Part shown: positions 36,841 through 44,867 of the stretch, piece by piece
Numbering within the stretch: position 1 is the first letter of the stretch
How the letters are laid out: every line of letters begins with the position of its first letter
DNA from: Desulfobulbus propionicus
GTDB taxonomy: Bacteria; Desulfobacterota; Desulfobulbia; Desulfobulbales; Desulfobulbaceae
Reading direction: 5' to 3'
DNA length: 64,000 nt
Assembly: GCA_002748755.1 (NCBI GenBank)
Contig: PDTD01000014.1
Span: forward strand, 26,223-90,222
The notes under the pieces: model-generated
What the model saw: the letters and a program-made list of their open reading frames with translations, nothing else
What the model was told of the DNA's origin: nothing
The model's database searches: none
Made by a program: the position numbers and the translations under genes

Positions 36841-36951
36841 CCCTTATTTCTCATGGACATTGGTCGAGATTGGGGCCTGAAAACGGAGGTCACACCCATC
36901 TGTTTTTATTTTTTATCAAGTAAAACCAAGGTGTTACGGGAGATCCGGGCT
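36839..36951 (-). repeat. MITE-like repeat, copy 9 (113 bp)
   Basis: The left terminus AACCCTTATTTCTCATG starts in the stop codon of pyrC. The right terminus GGGAGATCCGGGCT ends at 36951 and encodes the last residues and stop of sfsA. The internal block CACCCATCTGTTTTTATT matches the hairpin end of copies 4 and 5 in reverse. A short deletion form lying between two converging genes. Confidence 0.7.
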
Positions 36952-37656
36952 GGGAGGCAGGGAGACGGGTACCTCTTTTCTGATATATATTTCTTGGGGA
37001 GAAACTCGGGCCTTGAAGGCCAGGACCAGGACCCCCGCTTTAATAGCTTTAGCAAGCGTTTCTGCATAGTTGGGATCTATATGTGCTGCAGGCTGAAAGG
37101 CGTCTGTATCCTCTCTTTGGATACAAAAGAGCAAACTAGCGCCATGCCCCTGATGGGCCAGGCTGATCAGTTCCTCCAGATGTCTGGTCCCGCGAGCGGT
37201 AACCGCGTCAGGAAAAAGAGCGCATTTATCCTGCGCCAGAGAACAGTTTTTCACTTCCAGGTAGGTTGTCCGACCTCCTGGTTCATGTTCAAGCATAAAG
37301 TCCAGACGGCTTTTCTCTGAAATTTTGACCTCAGGCACAATGGTCTTGATGGGATCAAAGTGGTTGATCCGGCCGTTGGTCAGGGCCTCGTGCACCAGTT
37401 TATTGGTCCGTGCTGTGTTGATCCCAATCCAAGAGGGGCCTACCCGAACAAGTTCCAGGGTCCAGGGATATTTTCGTTGAGGATTTGTCGACCTGGAGAT
37501 GAGAACCGGAAGACCGGGATCCGAACAGCCAAGCATGGAGCCGCTGTTGGGACAGTGTACGGTCAGTATGCGCCCGTCATCCAGTTGGACATCAGCCAGA
37601 AAACGTTTGTACCGCTTGACCAGTTTTGCACGAGTTTGTCTTGTTGGAAGAAGCAT
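36934..37656 (-). CDS. sfsA: SfsA family DNA/RNA nuclease-like protein
   Basis: A 240-residue protein of the SfsA family (sugar fermentation stimulation). Landmarks are LVKRYKRFLADVQLDDG, HCPNSGSMLGC, RSTNPQRKYPWTLELV, FLVKNC-like LEVKNCSLA and FPDAVTARGTRHLEEL. The family has a nuclease-like fold; early work called it a regulator of maltose genes, so the role is unsettled. The start at 37656 (MLLPTRQ) is chosen by similarity to the family N-terminus. The last five codons and the stop lie in repeat copy 9, so the C-terminus (SPDLP) has been rewritten by it. Confidence 0.9.
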   Translation of the reverse strand: MLLPTRQTRAKLVKRYKRFLADVQLDDGRILTVHCPNSGSMLGCSDPGLPVLISRSTNPQRKYPWTLELVRVGPSWIGINTARTNKLVHEALTNGRINHFDPIKTIVPEVKISEKSRLDFMLEHEPGGRTTYLEVKNCSLAQDKCALFPDAVTARGTRHLEELISLAHQGHGASLLFCIQREDTDAFQPAAHIDPNYAETLAKAIKAGVLVLAFKARVSPQEIYIRKEVPVSLPPSPDLP

Positions 37657-37904
37657 AGCCAGAGATTGCAAAATGTAGCTGAATTTGCCCGATCCTCTGT
37701 AAGGAGCGGACCTGCGTCCAGCTGTTATACCTCTGGGGCATTCTGCAGGCAATGAGAAATACGGCAAAGGGAAAAAGAGAGGGGATATGGGTGGCGCACC
37801 TTTCTCCATTTGAGTTTTTGCTTGGTTTTTTGTAATAAAAGGGGTGGCGTCGGCGTTTTAGGTACTCTATTCGCACTCAACATACAACAAAGGAGACTCA
37901 ACCC

Positions 37905-39125
37905 ATGAAGCTAGGGTTAAACGGCCTGGGGAGAATAGGCAAGTTATCATTGTGGCATCATGTTGCATGCAAGCATTTTTCTGAGATTGTGGTCAATTTG
38001 GGCAGACAAGTGGGGTCTGGACTGCAGGATATTGCGGCCGCAATAGAAAAAGATTCATCCTATGGCCGACTGGGCGTATACCTCCATGGGCACAGCTGTG
38101 GTCGGGTTATTGAGAACCTCAACGAAGCCGAAGGCAGCATGACCATTGACGGTATGCCGGTGCGCTTTCTGAGGACAGCCCGTAATCCCAAAGATATCGC
38201 CTGGCAGGAGAACGGTGTTCGCCTGGTGGTGGATACCACCGGCGTCTTCAGAGATCCGACCACGGATCCCGACGACGGCAAAGGAGCCCTGCGAGGGCAC
38301 CTCCAGGCTGGTGCCGAGAGGGTGGTACTGTCCGCGCCCTTTCAGATCAAAGCGAAAGGCTTGGATATGCCCGAAGATGCTGTGACCACTGTCATGGGCA
38401 TCAATGATGATGAGTATGACCCCTTACGGCACAGTATTATTTCTGCTGCTTCCTGCACCACAACCTGTCTCTCCTATATGATAAAACCTTTGCTTGACCA
38501 CTTTGGCAGCGACCGCATGCTTTCAGCCTCCATGGTGACCGTGCATGCAGCCACCGGCAGTCAGCAGGTTTTGGACCGCATGCCGGGCGCTGGGACGACG
38601 GACTTGCGGAAAAACCGTTCCATCCTGAACAATATTATCTTGACAACCACCGGTGCGGCCAAGGCCCTTGGTCTGGTGATCCCGGAAATGAAGGGGATTG
38701 GCTTTATTGCCGAGTCCGTCCGAATTCCGACCTCCACTGGTTCACTCATTGTTTTGGTGCTCAACCTTCAGGATGACCTGGAGAATCCGATCAAGCGGAG
38801 CCTGATTAACTCTATTTACAGTGCCTACGCAGAAAACACCCCCTACCTTGTCCATTCCACTGAACAGAATGTCTCTTCGGATATTATTGGGGTGCCCAGG
38901 GCCGCTGCTGTTATTGAGGCAACCGAAATTCATACCCGGACAGCTACCCTTAAGGTGAACTTGGAGCACGTCAAGGGGGTGTCGTTAAGCCAGGGCAATG
39001 CCAACGCCAGCCTGGAAATCCCAGTTACCCAGGCGGTCATTTATGGTTGGTATGACAATGAACTAGGGAGTTATACCCACATGTTGGGTGATTTGACCGT
39101 TACAGTTGCCGATACCATGGTTTGA
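37905..39125 (+). CDS. Divergent glyceraldehyde-3-phosphate dehydrogenase family protein
   Basis: A 406-residue GAPDH-like protein, about 70 residues longer than the canonical enzyme. The NAD-binding start is GLNGLGRIGKLSLWH. The active site reads SAASCTTTCLSYM with the nucleophile C184; the usual Asn after CTT is Thr. The partner His lies in MVTVHAATGSQQ, and the end WYDNELGSYTHM resembles WYDNEWGYS. The extra length is mainly an insertion around residues 30-60 and 118-160. It is probably a functional dehydrogenase with altered substrate or cofactor use. It overlaps rimI by 20 bases and precedes pgk and tpiA. Confidence 0.82.
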   Translation: MKLGLNGLGRIGKLSLWHHVACKHFSEIVVNLGRQVGSGLQDIAAAIEKDSSYGRLGVYLHGHSCGRVIENLNEAEGSMTIDGMPVRFLRTARNPKDIAWQENGVRLVVDTTGVFRDPTTDPDDGKGALRGHLQAGAERVVLSAPFQIKAKGLDMPEDAVTTVMGINDDEYDPLRHSIISAASCTTTCLSYMIKPLLDHFGSDRMLSASMVTVHAATGSQQVLDRMPGAGTTDLRKNRSILNNIILTTTGAAKALGLVIPEMKGIGFIAESVRIPTSTGSLIVLVLNLQDDLENPIKRSLINSIYSAYAENTPYLVHSTEQNVSSDIIGVPRAAAVIEATEIHTRTATLKVNLEHVKGVSLSQGNANASLEIPVTQAVIYGWYDNELGSYTHMLGDLTVTVADTMV

Positions 39126-39561
39126 CATACGGGCGGCAGGCAGGCGTGACCTGGACGCTGTTTATACCCTGGAGCAGTCAGGTATGAACAGACCATGGTC
39201 ATACAGCCAGCTCCAAGCTGAGCTGGACTATCCGCTGGGGGTACAGTTGCTGGCCACGGCAGCAGGGGGGAGGGTGTGTGGTTATGCCCTGTTCAGGTAT
39301 GTGGCCCAGGAGGCTGAACTGCTGCGCATTGGGGTCGCCCAGGACGACCGGCGTACAGGCGTGGGTAGGGCGCTCTGGGAGCGGGGGCTGTGTTGTCTGC
39401 GTGCTACCGGAGTGATGAGGTGTTTTGCGGAGGTTCGCCGTTCCAATACCGTCGCCCGGAGCTTTTATGAACGGCTGGGATGTGTTAGGGTGGGCTCCAG
39501 GAAGAAGTATTACCTGCATCCTGTAGAGGATGCGATTGTTGTCCAAAGAACCATTGATTGA
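39106..39561 (+). CDS. rimI: Ribosomal-protein-alanine N-acetyltransferase
   Basis: A 151-residue GNAT acetyltransferase. The A-motif for acetyl-CoA is LRIGVAQDDRRTGVGRALWE, and the B-motif is ARSFYERLGC. In the family RimI acetylates the S18 N-terminus. The start is a TTG at 39106, which overlaps the GAPDH gene; no ATG lies nearby, so the exact start is uncertain. It ends 12 bases before pgk. Confidence 0.82.
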   Translation: MPIPWFDIRAAGRRDLDAVYTLEQSGMNRPWSYSQLQAELDYPLGVQLLATAAGGRVCGYALFRYVAQEAELLRIGVAQDDRRTGVGRALWERGLCCLRATGVMRCFAEVRRSNTVARSFYERLGCVRVGSRKKYYLHPVEDAIVVQRTID

Positions 39562-39573
39562 TGGGAGGAACCC

Positions 39574-40746
39574 GTGAAAAAAATAGAGGACCTTTCCCTT
39601 GCAGGAAAAAAGGTTTTTGTCCGCGTGGATTTCAATGTCCCCATGGCTGATGGCCGGGTACAGGATGATCTGCGAATGCAAAAGGCATTGCAGACCATTA
39701 CCTTTCTCAGGCAACAGGGAGCGCGAACCATCCTCTGCACCCATCTGGGAAGACCAACACGAGAACAGAAGGACAAGTTTTCCCTGGCGCCGGTGGCCGA
39801 GCATCTGTCTTCTTTAATTGGTACACCCGTGGTACTGGCGCCTGACTGCATTGGGCCAGAGGTGGAGGCTTTGGTCCAGCGGATGCAGGATCGGGATGTG
39901 CTGATGCTGGAAAACATCAGGCTGTACAAAGAGGAAACTGAAAATGACCGGCAGTTTGCAGCCCAACTGGCCGGACTGGCGGAGGTCTACGTGAACGATG
40001 CTTTTGCCGTTTCCCATCGTGCACATGCTTCTGTTGTAGGAGTGCCCGCCTGCATAGCGGAAAAAGCGCCTGGATTTCTGTTGCAGCGTGAGTTGGATTA
40101 TTTCCAACGTTCCCTGGATAATCCGGTCAGGCCGCTGGTTGCCATTGTCGGAGGTGCTAAGGTCTCCGGTAAACTACAAGCCCTGGAGAATATGCTCGAC
40201 CGGGTAGATGGGTTGATTTTGGGAGGGGCCATGGCCAACACTTTTCTCAAAAGTCAGGGGTACGCCCTGGGTGATTCGCTGGTTGAAGATGATCTGCTTG
40301 CGGCGGCGGCAGACCTGCTCCGGCGGGCTGCGGACAAAGGTGTCAAGGTCTATTTGCCCGTTGATGTGGTGGCTGCAGAGAGGTTTGCTAATCAGGCTGT
40401 CAGCAAACTGGTAACGGTGCAGGACATTCCGGATGCATGGATGGCTCTGGATATCGGGCCGGCTTCTGTCCTTTACTTTAACGAGGCATTGGCCAAGGCC
40501 AAGACTATTGTCTGGAATGGCCCGATGGGCGCCTTTGAAATGGATTCTTTTTCCAGAGGGACCATGGCCATTGCCCACACAGTGGCGGCATCCCATGCGC
40601 TCACGGTGATCGGCGGGGGCGACTCCAATGCTGCCATTAAAAAGGCCGGTGAAGCAGACAATATTTCGTATATGTCCACTGGCGGAGGGGCGTTTCTTAG
40701 GCTTATGGAAGGGAAGGCTTTGCCTGGTGTGCAGGCATTGGCCTAG
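39574..40746 (+). CDS. pgk: Phosphoglycerate kinase
   Basis: A 390-residue glycolytic kinase. N-domain blocks FVRVDFNVPMADGRVQDD, THLGRPTRE and NDAFAVSHRAHAS are intact. C-domain: VAIVGGAKVSGKLQALENM, WNGPMGAFE and the nucleotide loop GGGDSNAAIKKAG. The start is a GTG with GGGAGGAA upstream. It belongs to a gap-like - rimI - pgk - tpiA - secG - tRNA-Leu run. Confidence 0.97.
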   Translation: MKKIEDLSLAGKKVFVRVDFNVPMADGRVQDDLRMQKALQTITFLRQQGARTILCTHLGRPTREQKDKFSLAPVAEHLSSLIGTPVVLAPDCIGPEVEALVQRMQDRDVLMLENIRLYKEETENDRQFAAQLAGLAEVYVNDAFAVSHRAHASVVGVPACIAEKAPGFLLQRELDYFQRSLDNPVRPLVAIVGGAKVSGKLQALENMLDRVDGLILGGAMANTFLKSQGYALGDSLVEDDLLAAAADLLRRAADKGVKVYLPVDVVAAERFANQAVSKLVTVQDIPDAWMALDIGPASVLYFNEALAKAKTIVWNGPMGAFEMDSFSRGTMAIAHTVAASHALTVIGGGDSNAAIKKAGEADNISYMSTGGGAFLRLMEGKALPGVQALA

Positions 40747-40803
40747 CCCGAATTGCCCTTGGGGATCACGCTGTCAGGAGACTTTCACAGAAAGGAGGCT
40801 ATA

Positions 40804-41559
40804 ATGGCTAGAAAACCTATCCTCGCAGGCAACTGGAAAATGCACTTTACTGTCGACCAGGCCGTTCAACTCGCCCTTGAACTCGCCAGGACAGCTGATG
40901 CCTGCAGGGACCGGGAGGTTATGATCGCTCCCCCGTACACTGCGCTTGATGCTGTCAGCAAGGCAGTGCAAGATTCCAGGATGCTGGTTGGTGCCCAGAA
41001 TGTGTGCTGGCAAGAGCAGGGGGCATTGACAGGGGAAATTTCTCCGACCATGCTCCAGGATTGCAACGTCAGCATGGTGATCATCGGTCATTCCGAACGT
41101 CGGCAGCTCTTCAACGAGAGCGATGCTATGATCAATCAAAGGATGCTGGGAGCTTTGCACTATAATCTGGCGCCAGTATTCTGCATTGGTGAAACCCTGG
41201 AGGAGCGGGAGGCAGGAGATACCCTGACCGTTCTTGAGCAGCAGATAATCGAGGGCCTGAAGGGGATCGATGCCGCCCAGATGTCGTCGGTGGTCATCGC
41301 CTACGAGCCGATCTGGGCTATTGGGACCGGGCAAACCGCAAGCACAGAGCAGGCACAGGAGGCGCATCGTTTTATTCGGCAGCTGGTGGAAAATAAAGTA
41401 AACAAAACTGTTGCAGAAAAGGTGAGAATACTCTATGGTGGCTCGGTTAAACCAGAGAATGTTGATGCGCTGATGGCGCAGCCTGATATAGATGGTGCAC
41501 TGGTTGGTGGTGCAGCACTCCAATTCGAGTCCTTTGCTCGAATTATCAATTTTATATGA
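40804..41559 (+). CDS. tpiA: Triosephosphate isomerase
   Basis: A 251-residue TIM barrel. Catalytic residues: Lys in AGNWKMHFT, His in IIGHSERRQ, Glu in VVIAYEPIWAIGTG. The phosphate loop is RILYGGSVKPEN and the end is GALVGGAALQ. AAAGGAGG precedes the ATG at 40804. Its stop overlaps the secG start (ATGA). Confidence 0.97.
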   Translation: MARKPILAGNWKMHFTVDQAVQLALELARTADACRDREVMIAPPYTALDAVSKAVQDSRMLVGAQNVCWQEQGALTGEISPTMLQDCNVSMVIIGHSERRQLFNESDAMINQRMLGALHYNLAPVFCIGETLEEREAGDTLTVLEQQIIEGLKGIDAAQMSSVVIAYEPIWAIGTGQTASTEQAQEAHRFIRQLVENKVNKTVAEKVRILYGGSVKPENVDALMAQPDIDGALVGGAALQFESFARIINFI

Positions 41560-41912
41560 CAAATATAATACTTATAACACACGTCACGGTCTGTCTTTTT
41601 CTTATTGCCATAGTTTTATTGCAACATGGTAAGGGTGCGGATATAGGAGCGACCTTCGGCGGATCCAGTCAGTCGCTGTTTGGGACGGAAGGACCTGTTC
41701 CCTTGCTCAATAAAATTACGACAATTGCGGCTATCGTTTTCATGGGAACCTCGGTCACTTTGGCGTATATATCGGTGAATAAAAGTACAAGATCGGTTAT
41801 GAGCACTGTGACTGTCCCTGGGGAACAGCAGGCAATGCCGCTGTCCACAGAGCAGATGAGCGCTCCGGCGCCTGAAAGCGAAAGCACGCAACAGGCCGCC
41901 GAAGAAAAATAG
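41556..41912 (+). CDS. secG: Preprotein translocase subunit SecG
   Basis: A 118-residue inner-membrane protein with two membrane helices. The central loop HGKGADIGATFGGSSQSLFG is the family hallmark. The C-terminal tail (VMSTVTVPGEQQAMPL) is long and soluble. It overlaps tpiA by 4 bases and is followed by tRNA-Leu, the order seen in many proteobacteria. Confidence 0.95.
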   Translation: MTNIILITHVTVCLFLIAIVLLQHGKGADIGATFGGSSQSLFGTEGPVPLLNKITTIAAIVFMGTSVTLAYISVNKSTRSVMSTVTVPGEQQAMPLSTEQMSAPAPESESTQQAAEEK

Positions 41913-41932
41913 TAGACAGCTCAATAAAGGGT

Positions 41933-42018
41933 GCCGAAGTGGTGGAATTGGTAGACACGCTATCTTGAGGGGGTAGTGGCCCACGGTCGTGCGAGTTCGA
42001 CTCTCGCCTTCGGCACCA
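41933..42018 (+). tRNA. tRNA-Leu (anticodon GAG)
   Basis: The acceptor GCCGAAG pairs with CTTCGGC, followed by A and encoded CCA. The anticodon loop CTTGAGG shows GAG, reading CUC and CUU codons. A class II variable arm (TGGCCCACGGTCGT) and the T-arm GCGAGTTCGACTCTCGC are complete. It is probably co-transcribed with secG. Confidence 0.96.
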
Positions 42019-42054
42019 TTGAAAGGTTTAAGAACGTTCACTGAAGTTTGTTTA

Positions 42055-42089
42055 GGCCCCAAATCTGTAAGGTTTGGGGCCGTTTTTTT
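42055..42089 (+). terminator. Intrinsic terminator after tRNA-Leu
   Basis: A stem GGCCCCAAA / TTTGGGGCC with a 9-base loop is followed by GTTTTTTTG. It ends the run that includes pgk, tpiA, secG and tRNA-Leu. Confidence 0.92.
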
Positions 42090-42723
42090 GTTCGTGCGCC
42101 TGGGCGGGATCTTGAAAAAAGCCATTGTTTTTTGTGTGTCTATTACATGAGATAAACAAGCTGAATAAAATACTGCACCCAAAATGGGGTGAGATGGCGA
42201 AAGCTACATTGTGGGAGGATTGTCAGAAGAAGAACCTGGTGTTTTCCACCTTGGTGCTCCTTTTCAGGAGGCTTCAATTATAAAAAAGCGCTTGACATTG
42301 CTCCTCGTCTGGGTGATACTTAATAGCTTATACTAATGTTAAGAGAATGAAGAGAGTGGGTAAAATTCGGTATAACACCTGAAAAAAAGAAAGATTCTCT
42401 CTGCTGAGGAGTGGGAGAAAAACCCTCACTTTGAGACGAAGACTTTGGTATATTCAAAGTTTTTCTCATGGTTACAAGCAAGGCTCCCATTCAGTTTCTA
42501 TTGGTACATCTCTATTGTGTGGAGAACAAGATATCGGCTCGTTCTTGGCGGGTCGCGGTTATTTTCGAGCAAACCCAGACAATGGAACGGATGCCATATT
42601 TTGCGACCCGGAATTGGCAAAAGCGAGGCGGCGATGACATCGGTGTTGTAAGCCGTCTTGCAGGCCCCTCTGGTTTGAATCCACTACCTTTCGGCAGTTG
42701 AGAGTTTACTTAAAGGAGGAAAT
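42090..42723 (+). promoter_or_regulatory. 634-base gene-free upstream region of the PEP-CTERM gene, with a sigma-70-like promoter
   Basis: TTGACA (42292-42297), a 17-base spacer and GATACT (42315-42320) form a good promoter. That leaves a leader of about 400 bases before the start codon, which ends with AAAGGAGGA. The leader contains several GC-rich stretches but no known riboswitch that I could match. No gene was found; the three overlapping short frames at 42430-42700 have no ribosome site. Confidence 0.5.
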
Positions 42724-43446
42724 ATGAGAAAGGTAACTTGTTTTGTCGTTATTTCGATTTTGTTGTGCAGTACTGCAGTGCTGCATGCTCAGGCAGCATC
42801 TGTTTTTCTTACTCAAGAGCAGACATTTGGTGATAGTATACCCACCTTTGAGGAGACGCTGACCTTTGATAAATTTGATGCTTCATTGGGAACTCTTTTG
42901 TCCATAGAGGTAGGCATGTATTTGGAGTCCACTGGGGGCTCTCTAACCGTTGACAATGATGGTGCACAACCAGCTACGGTTACTGCAAAGTTGGGTGTTC
43001 AAGGAGCAATGAGTTCGACGGACGTATCCTTTATGGACACCTCATTTCAATTTATAGCCAATGACATTCACGCCTATGAAACGGCAACCTATGCTCTTGC
43101 AGCGGATGATGGTGACGGTCCCAGCAATGTAGACCCCTCTGCTCCAGATGCTGCCACCCTGATAGGTAACAGTTCCCAAACTTCTGACAACGGCTACCTT
43201 CACAGTTTGGTTCATGGTCAATATATAGGTTCTGGCACCTTTGATGTTACGGTGGATGTAGCACCGTATCTTAACTTTGGAGGAGTCGGAGGTCTTGAAG
43301 GCGGCTTTACCAATATGATCGCTGGCGGTAACGTCCAGGTTATTTATGAATATGAACCCTCCATCCCCCCTGTTCCAGTGCCTGGTTCAGTTGTCCTGCT
43401 TGTATCAGGTCTCGGTTTCATGGCATGGATGAGAAGAAGAAACTGA
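42724..43446 (+). CDS. PEP-CTERM sorting-domain surface protein
   Basis: A 240-residue secreted protein. The signal peptide spans about residues 1-24 (LLCSTAVLHAQAAS). The middle is beta-rich and acidic (VDNDGAQPATVTAKLG, ANDIHAYETATYALAADDG), and the pattern recalls choice-of-anchor-type domains. The C-terminus has the sorting signal: PPVPVPGSVVLLVSGLGFMAW followed by the basic end RRRN. Such proteins are processed by an exosortase (EpsH/XrtA type), which is not in this window, and belong to exopolysaccharide or biofilm matrix. No neighbour suggests a specific partner. Confidence 0.8.
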   Translation: MRKVTCFVVISILLCSTAVLHAQAASVFLTQEQTFGDSIPTFEETLTFDKFDASLGTLLSIEVGMYLESTGGSLTVDNDGAQPATVTAKLGVQGAMSSTDVSFMDTSFQFIANDIHAYETATYALAADDGDGPSNVDPSAPDAATLIGNSSQTSDNGYLHSLVHGQYIGSGTFDVTVDVAPYLNFGGVGGLEGGFTNMIAGGNVQVIYEYEPSIPPVPVPGSVVLLVSGLGFMAWMRRRN

Positions 43447-43469
43447 TGCCGTATCATTGATTGAGGTAC

Positions 43470-43510
43470 AAAAGAGGTCACTACCAGCAATGGTGGTGAC
43501 CTCTTTTGTT
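43470..43510 (+). terminator. Intrinsic terminator after the PEP-CTERM gene
   Basis: The long stem AAAAGAGGTCAC…GTGACCTCTTTT with a TACC/GGTG extension and the loop AGCAAT is followed by GTTT. It starts about 20 bases after the stop codon. Confidence 0.85.
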
Positions 43511-43567
43511 TATCAAAAACTTTGAGATATTTTTTTCCAGGTCGAACCGGTGCAAGGACGTCGGTTT

Positions 43568-43643
43568 ACCCCGGATTGCTCATGAGCTTGGGGTCTTACT
43601 TTTCCCGAACCTGACACCGCCTGAGCTGATGAGAAATCCAGAT
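43568..43643 (+). repeat. MITE-like repeat, copy 10 (short form, 76 bp)
   Basis: Left terminus ACCCCGGATTGCTCATGAGC, then CCCGAACCTGACACCGCC and CTGAGCTGATGAGAAATCC at the right. It is nearly the same size as the 75-bp copy 7. It lies in the 743-base gene-free stretch 43447-44189. Between this copy and the next (43644-44004) I see no gene. Confidence 0.7.
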
Positions 43644-44004
43644 GAAGAGCTTGCAGATAACAGTTCAGGTTCCCAGTTTCAGCTCCTCCCCCCTCCTAGG
43701 CCTCTCTGGTTTCGTCTGCAGTTGGAGTTCCTCCTTTCCTGACTCCTTGTGTTGCCAGATGTGCACCTGCTGCCCATGGTAAGGACATGGCAAGCAGAAG
43801 CCAAGTTTTCTTTTCCAGCGAAGGGTGTCAATTAGAGCAACGTCTTTGGTGGATGGATCAAATCTGTCCGCAGCTATCCCATATTTGATACCATCGACAG
43901 CATCTCCACGGAGGAGAATCTCGTCCACAACCAAAGCCAGATTCCTCCCTGGGAATGTTCTTTCCCCATACAGTTTCCCAATTATTCCGGGATGTGCCAC
44001 CACT

Positions 44005-44120
44005 TTCCCGGATTTCTCATGCACCTTTTGTCTTGTTTGAAAAAAGAGGCAAAAATAAAAAGATGCGCTCTTGGGGCGCTGTTTCAAATTGCAACAAATA
44101 GCTCTTGAACAATCCGGGTT
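44005..44120 (+). repeat. MITE-like repeat, copy 11 (116 bp)
   Basis: The left terminus TTCCCGGATTTCTCATGC is followed by the hairpin TTTTGTCTTG…AAAAGAGGCAAAA, as in copy 4. The right end AACAATCCGGGTT is a weak terminus. It is located about 45 bases upstream of the lexA promoter. Confidence 0.6.
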
Positions 44121-44163
44121 CCGTGATCGTCCCGTCCCCTGGACAACGACAACTAAAAGTATA

Positions 44164-44191
44164 TTGACAAATTATCTTGTACATGTACAAT
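44164..44191 (+). promoter_or_regulatory. SOS promoter with LexA-type operator
   Basis: TTGACA (44164-44169), a 16-base spacer and TACAAT (44186-44191) make a strong promoter. The perfect 14-base palindrome TTGTACATGTACAA (44177-44190) covers the -10 and is the likely binding site of the LexA made by this cassette. The first ATG at 44190 lies inside the -10, so it cannot be the start of the protein. Confidence 0.75.
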
Positions 44192-44225
44192 GCCAGTTCA
44201 GTACAGAGACAAAGGGAGAGAGGTT

Positions 44226-44867
44226 GTGGATCTGACAGAAAAGCAGCAGAGCTTGCTGCAATATTTGCGTACAAAGCTCGATGAAAACGGCACCATTCCC
44301 ACCCTGCGACAGGCCGCAGCTGATCTGGGAGTGACGCATAATGCTGTCGCTCAATTGATGCATCAATTGGAGCGAAAGGGAATGTTGCAACGCCAGGGAC
44401 GCTATGGACGCAGCGTTCAGCTTTACCCTGATCCGAGCAACCAGGGTCGCTGGGGCCGGGGCAGGGAAGTACCGATTGTCGGCCAGATAACGGCAGGCTT
44501 GCCGATGTATGCCCAGCAGGAATGGGAGGGAACGGTGGTTGTGGATGAGAGTATCTTCCCGGGTACAAATCTTTTCTCTTTACGTGTCTCTGGAGATTCC
44601 ATGAAAGAAGCCGGAATTTTTGATCAAGACCTGGTGATCTGTGAACCACGTCAATATGCTGAAAGCGGGGAAGTCGTTGCTGTACTCATCAAAGGAGAGG
44701 AGGCAACGGTCAAGCGAATTTTTCTTCACTCCGATCACATCGAATTACATCCAGCCAACAAGGCCTTTTCCATAATGTGCTACCCATTCAGCGACATCCT
44801 GGTGCAAGGCAAGGTTGTCGGGGTAATCAGAGGCAAGCATGGACTGTTGGATGGGAAGAGCCATTGA
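44226..44867 (+). CDS. lexA: LexA-family SOS repressor
   Basis: A 213-residue repressor. N-terminal winged helix: LTEKQQSLLQYLRTKLDENG with the recognition helix LGVTHNAVAQLMHQLERKG. It cleaves itself between A90 and G91 (GQITAGLPMYA). The catalytic Ser is in SGDSM (S125) and the Lys in ATVKRI (K163). It represses the following genes and probably others. The start is a GTG at 44226 with GGGAG upstream; the first in-frame ATG (44190) lies within the promoter -10. It heads a cassette with DUF72, imuB and dnaE2. Confidence 0.92.
   Translation: MDLTEKQQSLLQYLRTKLDENGTIPTLRQAAADLGVTHNAVAQLMHQLERKGMLQRQGRYGRSVQLYPDPSNQGRWGRGREVPIVGQITAGLPMYAQQEWEGTVVVDESIFPGTNLFSLRVSGDSMKEAGIFDQDLVICEPRQYAESGEVVAVLIKGEEATVKRIFLHSDHIELHPANKAFSIMCYPFSDILVQGKVVGVIRGKHGLLDGKSH

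Noticed and set aside
42430-42720. Possible c-di-GMP or other riboswitch upstream of the PEP-CTERM gene
   Set aside because: GCAAACCCAGACAATGG vaguely recalls the c-di-GMP-I core, but the conserved GAAA tetraloop and the GGGACGCAAAGCC block are absent.
43665-44087. Minus-strand open frame of 140 codons between the PEP-CTERM gene and lexA
   Set aside because: Its start and first 25 codons come from repeat copy 11, it has no ribosome site and I recognise no motif. It may be a remnant, but I could not support a gene.
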